A stretch of 64,000 bases of DNA from Rhodospirillales bacterium. Its GTDB lineage: Bacteria > Pseudomonadota > Alphaproteobacteria > Micavibrionales > Micavibrionaceae. Positions 1-7,836 of the stretch are shown in pieces (position 1 is the first letter of the stretch; each line of letters begins with the position of its first letter). The translations under genes and the position numbers were made by a program. The notes below the pieces were generated by a model. That model did no database searches, had not been told where the DNA came from, and was given only the letters and a program-made list of their open reading frames with translations. Location: contig CP060239.1 of NCBI GenBank assembly GCA_023898785.1, forward strand, positions 930,001-994,000, written 5' to 3'.

Positions 1-2
1 TT

Positions 3-422
3 TCAAGCATGCTCCGCCTCCCGTTTTCGACTGGCGTCCCAGGCCAGCCAACCGCCCAGGCGAACCGCCCAATACATGACCTGCCTTTTCCACAGAGGCA
101 CGCCCAGGGCCGCCATCAGTTCGAGAAAGAGGCGGTCGGCAGCAAGCCGCGAGACCTTACCGGTGTGGTAGAGATAGTCGTGAACGACGGCCGCCGGGGA
201 ATATCGTCCCCAGGGCGGCACCACGCGCCAGAACAGGCGCGGCACCGAGGCGAAGTCGGTCTCGAACCCAGCGGGCACTTCGATGATGCGGCCAGCGCCG
301 GTGCGGACACGGAACGGCTGGGTCAACCTCGCGGTCATTCCATTGGGCAGGATCTCCACCCGAAGAGGCCCGGACAGTCCCAGCGCGGTGCCCGAAAACA
401 GGGTCTTGGTTTCGGCGCTCAT
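3..422 (-). CDS. DUF1353 phage protein
   Basis: This 139-residue protein looks like the DUF1353 family of small proteins found at the ends of phage tail and lysis modules. The family has a conserved core rich in Trp and Arg with the pattern GFETDFASVPR near residue 55, visible here, followed by AAVVHDYLYH. The start at 422 is chosen because its ATG overlaps the stop of the upstream M15 peptidase gene as ATGA, the usual coupling in this cluster; an ATG three codons further upstream is also possible. The molecular function of the family is not known. It lies last in the visible tail operon, next to a putative cell-wall enzyme, so a role in lysis or host entry is an inference. Confidence 0.75.
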   Translation of the reverse strand: MSAETKTLFSGTALGLSGPLRVEILPNGMTARLTQPFRVRTGAGRIIEVPAGFETDFASVPRLFWRVVPPWGRYSPAAVVHDYLYHTGKVSRLAADRLFLELMAALGVPLWKRQVMYWAVRLGGWLAWDASRKREAEHA

Positions 423-793
423 GACCGCCACCTCGCCTTGCCCGACTGGCGCACATCGAGATGGACCCAGGAGGCATAGACACCGATGCCGCCCTCGCGG
501 AAAAGCGGAATTTCCTCGGCGATGACCGCCAGTTGCTCGGGCGAAACACCTGCGGGACAGCTCACGTCGGCCGCCATGCCCAGCGTGTGGAAACTCTGCT
601 CCGCGCCACCCACCGCCTTATTGTGCCGGTTGCAACGGAAGCCGCTGGTAATGGACAGCGGTTTGCCGATGCGGTCGCGCAACGCCTGCAGGGCGTCGAC
701 CAGGTCGGGATGGACCGCAGCCGAATGGCCGCAGCAGTTCTTGCCCTTGCAGGCGAATTCCGAACGGTTGAAATTCTTACTGAGATCACCCAT
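419..793 (-). CDS. Phage M15-family D-Ala-D-Ala peptidase / endolysin
   Basis: The 124-residue protein resembles the M15A zinc peptidases that cut peptidoglycan cross-links. The expected zinc ligands are visible: His69 and Asp76 in the pattern HTLGMAAD, and His111 in SWVHLDVR. The SGFRC segment near residue 50 is also typical. It has no signal peptide, as is common for phage endolysins. It overlaps the end of the gpD-like gene upstream by eight bases and the DUF1353 gene downstream by four, so the three genes are probably translated together. In tail clusters such enzymes act either in lysis or as tail-associated cell-wall hydrolases; the sequence does not decide which. Confidence 0.85.
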   Translation of the reverse strand: MGDLSKNFNRSEFACKGKNCCGHSAAVHPDLVDALQALRDRIGKPLSITSGFRCNRHNKAVGGAEQSFHTLGMAADVSCPAGVSPEQLAVIAEEIPLFREGGIGVYASWVHLDVRQSGKARWRS

Positions 794-2069
794 TGCCGCC
801 TCCTTGTGTGACCGCGCCGGAATCCGCGTCGATGGTCACCATGGCTGGCGGCTCGTTTTGCGGCGTGGGCGGGGCCTCCTTATCGTTGGGTTTGCCCTGG
901 GACTCGGCGGACTTGTCGCCCGCGCCTTTGCCGAGGGCGTTCTTCTTGAGTTTGAGTTCGCAGAGATAGCCAGCGCCGCTGATGCTGTGGCGCACCGAGT
1001 GGCAGTAGTAGATCCCGGAAAACTTCCGTCCCACGCCCTTGATCTCGACGTTCTTCTTGGCGCGTAGCTGGGGAATGCCGATGGTGGCCGCGTCCGCCTC
1101 GACCTGCCGCAGCTCGGCCTCGCGGAATTTGCCTTCGGCGTTGTCCTGGGCGGGCTCCTGGCGCGGCTCTTCGTGAAAGCCTTCGGAACGGTCGAAGCTG
1201 GGCACGATCTGTCCCGTCTCCTGTTCCTTGAAGCTGCCTTCGCCGGTGTTGCCGTCGACCAAATAGGTCTGCTTGCCCAGGGCCGTCCGCTCGGGCGTGG
1301 TGGCGTTGTTGGCCTTGTGCTCGACCACGTCCTTCTTGCGCGGGTCGATACCGACCGTCTTGGTCTCGACACCCGCGCCCTTGGCTCCCTGGGATTGGGT
1401 GCTGGGGCGGAACGAGCGCAGCAGGCCCTTGGTGTCGGTGAAATATTCGAGGGTCAGAAGCGGCGTCTGGTCGAGCTCGCGGGGATGGAAATGGAGTTCG
1501 TCGTCCTGGATGTAGAAGACATAGCCGCTCACGCCGTCGCCATCGCGGTCACGGGCCTTTTCCGCCAGCTCCTTGAGGAACTGGGCGTCCGAGATGTTGC
1601 TCTGGGTGACGCGGAGATGGGTTCCCTTGGTGGCCGTGACCACTGGCGTGAGGCCGTTGGCTGCGGCGACTTGTTCGGCGATTTCCGAATAGAGGATGCC
1701 GGGAGCGGGTTTCTGCCAGACCTTCTGGTTTTCCTTGCCCGCCAGTTTGAAGCCCTTGTCGTATGCCTTGATGCGGATAGTTGGATCGCCGTTTTCCGGG
1801 AAGTCGTAATCGATGTCCTTGATGACCGCCTTCTTGCGCGGAGAGAGGTTACCCACGTAGCCGAAGCGAGCGACGATCTCATTGCCTTCCTGGAACAGGG
1901 GATCGTCGACGAACTGCAGGTTGCGGTCGGTCACCGACAGCTCGAGAACATCCAGCTCCTCCTCGTTATCGGTGAAGACGAACGAGGTGATCTCCTGGGT
2001 GATGTCCTTCGAGAGGTCTTGCCCCTCGATCTGAATCAGAAATGTCGGCTTGAAGGTATCCAGATCCAT
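786..2069 (-). CDS. Phage late control D (gpD-like) tail protein
   Basis: The 427-residue protein matches the phage late control gene D family, a baseplate hub protein related to VgrG/gp27 of contractile tails. The N-terminal stretch (PTFLIQIEGQDLSKDIT, FVFTDNEEELDVLELSV) is the conserved hub barrel, and the middle contains the SEIAEQVAAANGL helix typical of the family. The C-terminal 80 residues are low in complexity and rich in Pro, Lys and Asn. A GGAG ribosome site lies about ten bases before the ATG. In P2-like tails this gene directly follows gpX; here the integron lies between them, so expression from the upstream tail operon may be interrupted. Confidence 0.85.
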   Translation of the reverse strand: MDLDTFKPTFLIQIEGQDLSKDITQEITSFVFTDNEEELDVLELSVTDRNLQFVDDPLFQEGNEIVARFGYVGNLSPRKKAVIKDIDYDFPENGDPTIRIKAYDKGFKLAGKENQKVWQKPAPGILYSEIAEQVAAANGLTPVVTATKGTHLRVTQSNISDAQFLKELAEKARDRDGDGVSGYVFYIQDDELHFHPRELDQTPLLTLEYFTDTKGLLRSFRPSTQSQGAKGAGVETKTVGIDPRKKDVVEHKANNATTPERTALGKQTYLVDGNTGEGSFKEQETGQIVPSFDRSEGFHEEPRQEPAQDNAEGKFREAELRQVEADAATIGIPQLRAKKNVEIKGVGRKFSGIYYCHSVRHSISGAGYLCELKLKKNALGKGAGDKSAESQGKPNDKEAPPTPQNEPPAMVTIDADSGAVTQGGGNG

Positions 2070-2097
2070 GCGTTACTCCGGCGGTTCGCAGTTCCCT

Positions 2098-2112
2098 GCT
2101 TACTTACCGGAA
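2098..2112. repeat. 15-bp motif TGCTTACTTACCGGA, copy 1
   Basis: The 15-base word TGCTTACTTACCGGA occurs here upstream of the gpD-like gene and again at 10795-10809 upstream of another phage gene. Both copies lie in the leader of a minus-strand gene. The function is unknown; it may be a phage regulatory or recombination sequence. Confidence 0.5.
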
Positions 2113-2198
2113 GGCATGGCGAGGTGTCGGGGGGGATCAAGCTTTAGGTTTGAAAATCTTTTGGCGTATGGAGGGTGTGTGGCAATTGAGAGTTATGT

Positions 2199-2255
2199 GC
2201 ATAACGCGCTGATCACCGGCGGTTGAAAACCGTCCGGTGGATTGGCAGGTTATGC
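2199..2255 (-). other. attC site of the ere(A) cassette
   Basis: The 57-base site is bounded on the plus strand by GCATAAC (2199-2205) and GTTATGC (2249-2255), which are exact complements and match the RYYYAAC/GTTRRRY core rule for attC. The interior is an imperfect palindrome around GATCACCGGCGG and CCGTCCGGTG. The inverse core exactly complements the start of the ere(A) cassette (TTATGC at 3580-3575), as expected for a cassette that circularises. Beyond it, ACATAAC lies back to back with the core, which may be a remnant of another lost cassette. Confidence 0.8.
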
Positions 2256-2278
2256 TCCTTCATTTCATTTCTGGTTTC

Positions 2279-3505
2279 CTATAGGGCAACCAGGCTGTCC
2301 TTGCCGGCGCTGGGAACGCAGACGATGGCATCAAATGCCTCGCTCAAATTCGTTTCTACAGAGGCGCTTTGGGACCGCATTCGCTTTGCTTCCATGGGGT
2401 CATCTGTCAATGTCAGGCATGAATCCTCCTTACCACAGGCATCGATGACATACTGTTCCACACTATCCTCACGGATTGCATCGGCAGGCGTGGTCACAAC
2501 AGAGAATCCAAGAGGACTGTCGGGCGATGGGAAATGCATTTCCGGCACGGTGAGTCCAAGATGGGTGAATGCAATCGCACGGTAATCCCCCTCCTCCCTC
2601 TCTGCGAGATGCTGTCCCATGGGAACAGCCGTAAGCTCGCCTGAAAAGGAAACTGGAGTTTTTTGTAAATGATTGTTGTGCGCCAGCAGAATTATCCTTA
2701 CATCCGGATTCGCTCGAACCATTCCATCCACCACGCCCGCCATATACGAGTCACGTACGGAAGTATCTCCCTCAAGAGAGGTACCATCGAAGAAAGCTTT
2801 CATTACACGCAAGGTTTCCAACGTATACTCTATCGACTCTATTCGATCAGAGGCTTTTCGGAAAAAATCGCTGTTGACGTGATTTTTCAGGACAGGGGCA
2901 AGCGACGCCAAACGGAGCTTCAATCTGGTTACCCCTGAGATAGCTTTCTCCTGCTGAGCCGTTTCCAACTCCCCCCATTTTGCCGATGAAATAACCGCCG
3001 ACTGGCCATCAATGGACGTCAACAACTGAGTCAGCGCATCAACGTGGGGTTTCATGAGGTGGTCGATGACCTGGATAATTTCGGCCAATTGCGCTAGGTC
3101 GTCCCTTGGATTCAAGGTGTTGGGTAAATCGATTCCGACTAACTGCAGTTTTCTTCCTGATTCGCGTAGATATGATTTAACCCAAATCAGCACTGAGCCA
3201 TACAAAGAAAAGGTCAGGGTATCCGAAAATCGCTCAAGTTCATGAGCACCGGCTGTTGAGTTGAGCCATTCAGATAGCCGGGATGCCTGAATCGCCCCAC
3301 ATTCCAAACCAATCGCATTAAAATCATGCCTCTCGACAAAATAGCGAATAAGACTAGCTCTAGCCAGTGAGAACTCCGCGACAAAGTGAGCACCCTCGCC
3401 AATGCCGACAATTCGGGCGCCCTCAACTACGGGATTAAGAATCTCAAACTCATTGAACTCCAGCTTTTGAGGCTGTAAAAGTGTTCTGGTCGTTCTCCAT
3501 GTCAT
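2279..3505 (-). CDS. ere(A): Erythromycin esterase EreA
   Basis: The 408-residue protein is recognisable as EreA, which hydrolyses the macrolactone ring of erythromycin and related 14-membered macrolides. The active-site segment GIGEGAHFVAEF and the downstream AHNNHLQK segment of the esterase family are present. From memory the sequence is close to known EreA proteins along its whole length, which is about the usual 406-408 residues. It is the third and last cassette of the array, bounded by attC sites at 3575-3637 and 2199-2255, and would be transcribed from the integron promoter at 5667-5695 through two upstream cassettes. No sign of truncation is seen. Confidence 0.93.
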   Translation of the reverse strand: MTWRTTRTLLQPQKLEFNEFEILNPVVEGARIVGIGEGAHFVAEFSLARASLIRYFVERHDFNAIGLECGAIQASRLSEWLNSTAGAHELERFSDTLTFSLYGSVLIWVKSYLRESGRKLQLVGIDLPNTLNPRDDLAQLAEIIQVIDHLMKPHVDALTQLLTSIDGQSAVISSAKWGELETAQQEKAISGVTRLKLRLASLAPVLKNHVNSDFFRKASDRIESIEYTLETLRVMKAFFDGTSLEGDTSVRDSYMAGVVDGMVRANPDVRIILLAHNNHLQKTPVSFSGELTAVPMGQHLAEREEGDYRAIAFTHLGLTVPEMHFPSPDSPLGFSVVTTPADAIREDSVEQYVIDACGKEDSCLTLTDDPMEAKRMRSQSASVETNLSEAFDAIVCVPSAGKDSLVAL

Positions 3506-3574
3506 TTTTTTATCCTTTTGCGTTTATTGCTGAAATCGTCATACTTTCGCTTCGCCAATAACCAGGCTCACAGA

Positions 3575-3637
3575 GCATAACGGGCCGGGAGATCACCGGC
3601 CGGTCCTTTTTGGGCCGGTGCATCTTCCTGGTTGAGC
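3575..3637 (-). other. attC site of the lnu cassette
   Basis: The 63-base site has GTTGAGC at 3631-3637 and GCATAAC at 3575-3581 on the plus strand, which serve as inverse core and core when read along the cassettes. The interior forms arms GGGCCGG and CCGGCCGG/GGGCCGGTG. It shares the word GATCACCGGC with the ere(A) attC, suggesting related cassette pools. Confidence 0.75.
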
Positions 3638-3663
3638 ATTTTGCGTCTGTTGCCAAAGAGGAC

Positions 3664-4485
3664 TCACCCACCAGGATCTGCTGCTACGTTAGCAAGCAGA
3701 ATGTCCACCTGTGCCATGACAGATTGTGGGAGTTCGATGTTATGTGGTTTGGCAACAGCATCCACGAGTTCTCTACTCCACGCCCACGACTCACGATAGG
3801 CCCTGTACAAAGGAACACATTCAGCGCTGGCCGTACAAGTCAGGTAGCGATGATATGCACTACCGGAAAGATCGGTCTCCAGTCCCCGCGAAGGGGTGGG
3901 CCAATGGTCGGTTTTCCCCTCGTAAAGTCGAGCTAGCTTTAGGAGGCTTTCGTGAGCCTTACCCAACAAGGCCCATGCACGAGCATATTCGCCTCTATTA
4001 AGAAGATTTGCACCAAACAGCGTCAGGTTTATAAGGTTAAGGCCCAGCCCCTCCACCAGTTCAGCCCCTTCACGTTTGGGGGGTCCTCCCACCAGAACCC
4101 GCGCATATTTGGACAGTTCGCCCGCTCGATCCAGCACAACACCAGCGTCAAGCGTAGGAAACCACCCGTAACCCTGCCAGCCGGCAACAACTGACTGCTC
4201 TGAGGCTCGCATAAAGTGGAACTCGCCACGTACTCCGTTTGAGAAAAGTGCTGTGTGGTGGCCGAAATCGTCCTGGAAGTAAGCCGCTACTGGACTGACC
4301 GTATTAAGCCACGTGCGCTGTTCAAACTCATCGAATGACTCGTCGCTGATAAATACTGCGAATTCAATATCAGAAAATCGATCCCCTTCACCAGTCGCAA
4401 ATGATCCGAACATCAGCGCGGAAACAACACGATTGTCCTGATGACACCTCTCGCGGAAACTCTCGATCATCGTCTGCTGTACCAT
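3664..4485 (-). CDS. Lnu(F)-like lincosamide nucleotidyltransferase
   Basis: The 273-residue protein resembles Lnu(F)/LinF, which inactivate lincomycin and clindamycin by adding a nucleotide. The nucleotidyltransferase signature is clear near the N-terminus: LMFGSFATGEGDRFSDIEF, with the GS motif and the metal-binding Asp/Glu pair. Downstream family segments RGEFHF and HWPTPSRGLE are present, and the length equals that of Lnu(F). The ATG at 4485 is chosen because AGAGAGG lies just upstream; the reading frame is open a few codons further. It is the second cassette. It differs visibly from Lnu(F) as I recall it, so it may be a divergent variant, and the substrate is inferred. Confidence 0.85.
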   Translation of the reverse strand: MVQQTMIESFRERCHQDNRVVSALMFGSFATGEGDRFSDIEFAVFISDESFDEFEQRTWLNTVSPVAAYFQDDFGHHTALFSNGVRGEFHFMRASEQSVVAGWQGYGWFPTLDAGVVLDRAGELSKYARVLVGGPPKREGAELVEGLGLNLINLTLFGANLLNRGEYARAWALLGKAHESLLKLARLYEGKTDHWPTPSRGLETDLSGSAYHRYLTCTASAECVPLYRAYRESWAWSRELVDAVAKPHNIELPQSVMAQVDILLANVAADPGG

Positions 4486-4497
4486 TTTTACCTCTCT

Positions 4498-4575
4498 GTT
4501 CAACGGGTTGCCCGGTTCACCCGCATCGCCCGGTCGGTTTTCCGGGCGGGGCGGCGTGCAACCGGCTGGTTGGGA
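4498..4575 (-). other. attC site of the beta-lactamase cassette
   Basis: The 78-base site runs from GTTCAAC (4498-4504) to GTTGGGA (4569-4575) on the plus strand, close to the RYYYAAC/GTTRRRY rule with one deviating base. Inside are GGGTTGC and GCAACC arms and a CGCCCGG/CCGGGCG hairpin, giving the imperfect palindrome expected of an attC. The core joins directly to the lnu cassette. Confidence 0.7.
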
Positions 4576-4630
4576 TCATCACTTCAAATCATTTATATAG
4601 AGTTGAGACCCCTCATATTTCCCTGCTATT

Positions 4631-5533
4631 CTAGTGACTGCGTTTGTTGAATTCGATAGCGATAAGTTTGCCCACCTCAGCGAGCACTGCTTCTCGATCA
4701 GAGTTGGGAGATGGGGAACCGGAATAATAGACTGCTACGAAAATCGGTGACCTATCTGGTGGCCACATGACAGCAATGTCGTTGACGGCTCCGTTACTGC
4801 CGGTGCCCGTTTTGTCCCCTACACGCCAATCCAAAGGGATACCGGCGCGTAGCCTGTTTGCACCCGTAGTATTAGCGAGTAGATAATTTTCGAGAATCTT
4901 GCGAGAAGATGGAGAAAGGGCATGGCCCGAGAGAACCTTGTTCATCGTTTCCACCATCGATGAAGGGCTGGTGGTATCGCGATCATCATTCGGTAAGTTG
5001 TCGTTTAATGATGGTTCGTTTCGATCCAGGCGAGTCACTGAATCGCCCAGAGATCGCGCATAGGCAGTAACAGCCTTAGGCCCACCAAGCAAGTCGAGAA
5101 GGAGATTCGCTGCCGTGTTGTCACTGTATTCGATGGCCGCTGCACAGAGTCGCTCTACAGTCATTGCCCCATCAGATACGTGCTTTTTTGTGATAGGTGC
5201 CCAATCGAGAAGATCGGCTGTAGTATATGGAATTCCACGATCCAGGGAGATCTTCTTTTCATCAACTTGCTTGAGAACTGCCGCCACTAGTATGAATTTG
5301 AATGTGCTGCACATTGCAAACCGCTCTGCTGAACGGTACTCGATACGCATGCCAGTCGCAGTATTGAGCGCAGCAATACCGAGGCGGCCACCATGACGTT
5401 TTTCGATCATAGAAATTTGTTCACCAATCAATTTTTGAGGTTCGGCTGCCTTTGCCTGGAGTACCCAAACAGTTACTGCAAGACAAATTAGAAAGATAGA
5501 TGTCAAATAATGCCTGTAATTTCTCCGCTCCAT
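4631..5533 (-). CDS. Class A beta-lactamase
   Basis: The 300-residue protein is a periplasmic serine beta-lactamase of Ambler class A. Family motifs are intact: CSTFK with the nucleophile Ser (Ser70 numbering), YSDN (SDN130), RNEPSLN (Glu166) and DKTGTG (KTG234). A Cys precedes the active Ser, but Gly is at the position where carbapenemases such as KPC have the partner Cys, so a disulfide of that kind is not expected. The N-terminus has a hydrophobic signal segment ending near AKAA. The ATG at 5533 follows an AAGGGAGA ribosome site. It is the first cassette, nearest the promoter. I do not recognise the exact enzyme type, so its spectrum is unknown. Confidence 0.92.
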   Translation of the reverse strand: MERRNYRHYLTSIFLICLAVTVWVLQAKAAEPQKLIGEQISMIEKRHGGRLGIAALNTATGMRIEYRSAERFAMCSTFKFILVAAVLKQVDEKKISLDRGIPYTTADLLDWAPITKKHVSDGAMTVERLCAAAIEYSDNTAANLLLDLLGGPKAVTAYARSLGDSVTRLDRNEPSLNDNLPNDDRDTTSPSSMVETMNKVLSGHALSPSSRKILENYLLANTTGANRLRAGIPLDWRVGDKTGTGSNGAVNDIAVMWPPDRSPIFVAVYYSGSPSPNSDREAVLAEVGKLIAIEFNKRSH

Positions 5534-5574
5534 AATATGGTTTCTCCCTTTGGTTATCATTTTGCGGGTGTTTT

Positions 5575-5581
5575 GCTCAAC
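5575..5581 (-). other. attI core / first cassette junction
   Basis: GCTCAAC on the plus strand is GTTGAGC on the minus strand, matching the GTTRRRY core at which cassettes join attI. It lies between the integrase gene and the first cassette, as expected. The outer boundary of attI cannot be set from the sequence alone. Confidence 0.6.
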
Positions 5582-5666
5582 AAATTATTAATTCGTTTCT
5601 TTATATCTCGTCTTAGGTGGTGCCGATCATGAGTGCCCGATCAGACAACTCCACTCAAAAAATGCT

Positions 5667-5695
5667 AGATTACACTTAACAATTGGCAATTTCAA
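5667..5695 (-). promoter_or_regulatory. Candidate cassette promoter
   Basis: On the minus strand TTGAAA (5695-5690) and TAATCT (5672-5667) are separated by 17 bases, a good sigma-70 spacing, and point into the cassette array about 130 bases before the beta-lactamase start. This is the expected place for a Pc-type promoter. Its strength is not known. Confidence 0.55.
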
Positions 5696-5709
5696 GAAAA
5701 TACTTGAAA
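5690..5709. promoter_or_regulatory. Palindrome between divergent integron promoters
   Basis: TTTCAAG and CTTGAAA form a perfect 7-base inverted repeat around AAAATA. The two arms contain the -35-like TTGAAA boxes of the leftward cassette promoter and of a possible rightward integrase promoter (TTGAAA, 17 bases, CATATT). A regulator bound here could affect both. No LexA-type box was seen. Confidence 0.45.
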
Positions 5710-5765
5710 TTTTTCCTTATGGATATCATATTATTTTCATAATAAATGTGAAGAGGATATCCCAT

Positions 5766-7070
5766 ATGATCACGTTGCCGAAGGCGCTTTTGGACAAATA
5801 TGACGATTGGCTGGAACGGGAGGCGGTTGATGCCAACCGTCATGGCGAGCACCGGAAATGGCTACGCTATTATCTGGATTTCTGCCACAAATACGGGAAT
5901 GGATACCTTGACGAACTGAGCCTTGGTCTATTCGCCGAAAAGCTGCAAGACAAAGGTCAGCACCCTTTCCAGATCGAGGAAGCGTCACGTGCCGTTCGTT
6001 TGTATTACCGAATGGCCGGGGAAACGAAAGATGCCCTGCCGACACCTGCCTGCGAACCTGAAAGAATCTCAAAACTGCCTCCGGCCACCATGAAATCTGA
6101 AGGTGCGTCCTGGGTGGGTGAACTGACAAGGCTCAGGGAAGAAATCCGGATTCGTCATTATTCTGCCAAAACGCTATCGAGTTATTATGGCTGGGCCAGA
6201 AAGTTCCAGGCTTTTGTCCGGAGCAAGTCCCCCACATTGCTTGATGCCGACGATGTCAAACGGTATTTGACGTGGCTGGCGGTGGAAAGGGATGTTGCGG
6301 CCTCAACACAGAATCAGTCATTCAATGCGCTGTTGTTTTTTTATCGACACGTTCTGGGCAAAGAATTCGGAAAAGTTGATGGCGTTGTACGCGCCAAGCG
6401 GCGTAAATACGTGCCGGTGGTCCTGTCCCGGGAGGAGATCGACATAGTTCTAAGTAAACTTGAGCCTCCTTTTGACCTTGTTGTAAAACTGCTTTATGGC
6501 TGTGGGCTCCGGATATCGGAGTGTCTGGATCTTCGAGTGAACGCATTCAACCTTGAGATGGGTGTGCTGACAATTCATGACGGCAAAGGCGGAAAGGACA
6601 GAACGGTGCCTTTGCCCGAAACCTTGGTTCCGGCTATTCGTTCTCAACTGGAGGTGGTTCGCTCCATTCTTGATCAGGATTTGTCTACGGAAAGCTTCGC
6701 CGGGACGTTTCTGCCACACGCACTGGAACGCAAATATCCAAAAGCTCCGACAGAATTTATCTGGCAGTGGTTTTTCCCGGCCATATTGCTGACAAAAGTT
6801 TCAGGCGCAAATGAGTTCAGACGCTATCATTTGCATGTGTCGCATGTGAACAAGGCCATCAAAGCGGCATCCGATTCCACAACGCTGACAAAGCGCGTGA
6901 CGGCGCACACTTTCCGCCACAGCTTCGCCAGTCATCTTCTTCAGGCAAATTACGATATCCGGACGATACAGGAATTACTGGGGCATAGTGATGTGCAGAC
7001 AACAATGATCTATACGCATACGGTCAAAAGTTCGACAAAGAAAGAGCCTCGCAGTCCGTTGGATTTTTGA
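5766..7070 (+). CDS. intI: Integron integrase with N-terminal extension
   Basis: The 434-residue tyrosine recombinase is an integron integrase, the enzyme that inserts and excises cassettes at attI and attC. It carries the IntI-specific insertion near residues 325-345 (LPHALERKYP, IWQWFFPA) that separates IntI from other tyrosine recombinases. Catalytic residues appear as Arg in GCGLRISE, His and Arg in TAHTFRHSFA, His in ELLGHSD, and Tyr in TTMIYTH. It is about 100 residues longer than IntI1, because about 110 residues precede the SAM-like core-binding domain. ATG 5766 is preferred because GAGGA precedes it; a GTG six codons upstream is possible. It is transcribed away from the cassettes, and its stop lies five bases from the gpX stop. 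Confidence 0.9.
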   Translation: MITLPKALLDKYDDWLEREAVDANRHGEHRKWLRYYLDFCHKYGNGYLDELSLGLFAEKLQDKGQHPFQIEEASRAVRLYYRMAGETKDALPTPACEPERISKLPPATMKSEGASWVGELTRLREEIRIRHYSAKTLSSYYGWARKFQAFVRSKSPTLLDADDVKRYLTWLAVERDVAASTQNQSFNALLFFYRHVLGKEFGKVDGVVRAKRRKYVPVVLSREEIDIVLSKLEPPFDLVVKLLYGCGLRISECLDLRVNAFNLEMGVLTIHDGKGGKDRTVPLPETLVPAIRSQLEVVRSILDQDLSTESFAGTFLPHALERKYPKAPTEFIWQWFFPAILLTKVSGANEFRRYHLHVSHVNKAIKAASDSTTLTKRVTAHTFRHSFASHLLQANYDIRTIQELLGHSDVQTTMIYTHTVKSSTKKEPRSPLDF

Positions 7071-7075
7071 ACGCT

Positions 7076-7366
7076 TCAGTCGAGCAGGCGCATCTGGACG
7101 TGTTCGCGGGAGGGAATGCGCAGTGCCAGGCCCGGATCGAGCGCCAACGGGAAAAAGAGGTCGTTGTAGTCGCAGATGATCCACCAGAGCCGGGCGTCAC
7201 CCAGATAGCGGTGCGCGAGCAGATCCAGACGGTCGCCCTCGACCACGGTGTGCAGGCGGTCGTCGTGTCTGGGGGTGGTGTCGATGCGCTGGCGCATGCC
7301 GAGGGAGGTGCCGTCACTGTCCCGGTAGAGAACACTGCGGGCGTATCGGGAATCACGGCCGATCAT
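7076..7366 (-). CDS. LysM tail protein (gpX-like)
   Basis: The 96-residue protein contains a LysM-like segment (HTVVEGDRLDLLAHRYLGDARLWWIICDYND) typical of phage tail protein X, a small baseplate component with peptidoglycan-binding fold. The ATG at 7366 overlaps the stop of the upstream tail gene as ATGA. It ends at 7076, five bases from the convergent integrase stop. The normal downstream neighbour, the gpD-like gene, now lies 5 kb away at 2069. Confidence 0.85.
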   Translation of the reverse strand: MIGRDSRYARSVLYRDSDGTSLGMRQRIDTTPRHDDRLHTVVEGDRLDLLAHRYLGDARLWWIICDYNDLFFPLALDPGLALRIPSREHVQMRLLD

Positions 7367-7833
7367 GAGCGCACCTCCGACCAGTTGATGGAACGGTCCA
7401 CATATTCTTCGAGGACGATGTCCACCTCGGCCCGTTGCGGCAGCAGGTTGTCCCGGTCGAACAGGCCGAAGAAACGCGCCTTCACCTGCCGGACGATGCA
7501 GGTCACGCCCGGGTAGAGATCTCCGAAAATCAGCAGCACACGGTGCGGCGCGTTCTTGAGCATGGTTCCGGCGTGTTCCGGATATTGCAGCGAGCGGAGC
7601 CAGTCGACCTTCTGTTTCACCGGCCCCTTGAACAGCTCGACCTTGAAGGCGATCCGGCGCGGTTCCCCGGCGACGTATTGGTAGCGCGGGTGGCTCATGC
7701 CAGGGATCTTGATCGTCGCGTAGTCGGTCGACTTCTCGTCGCTGATGGAGTTGGGGTTGTACTGGAATTCGAGCCGCTCCCCCGTGTCGGCGTCCACCAG
7801 ATATCCCTTGATGGGCTGTTGATCCCAGGCCAT
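7363..7833 (-). CDS. CIS-tube / gpU-like phage tail protein
   Basis: The 156-residue protein resembles the small tube-initiator or CIS-tube proteins that sit between tape measure and LysM genes in contractile tail clusters. The characteristic FQYNPNSISDEKSTDYATI segment near residue 23 and the PHRVLLIFGD segment near 97 are seen. The short GELQ-like start region and LysM-containing neighbour fit the T-U-X-D order of P2-type tails. The ATG at 7833 lies just after the stop of the deoxyribosyltransferase-like remnant. Confidence 0.8.
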   Translation of the reverse strand: MAWDQQPIKGYLVDADTGERLEFQYNPNSISDEKSTDYATIKIPGMSHPRYQYVAGEPRRIAFKVELFKGPVKQKVDWLRSLQYPEHAGTMLKNAPHRVLLIFGDLYPGVTCIVRQVKARFFGLFDRDNLLPQRAEVDIVLEEYVDRSINWSEVRS

Positions 7834-7836
7834 TCC

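Noticed and set aside
1173..2147. Long plus-strand open frame of 324 codons
   Set aside because: It lies antisense to the gpD-like gene, has no family likeness and results from the high G and C content.
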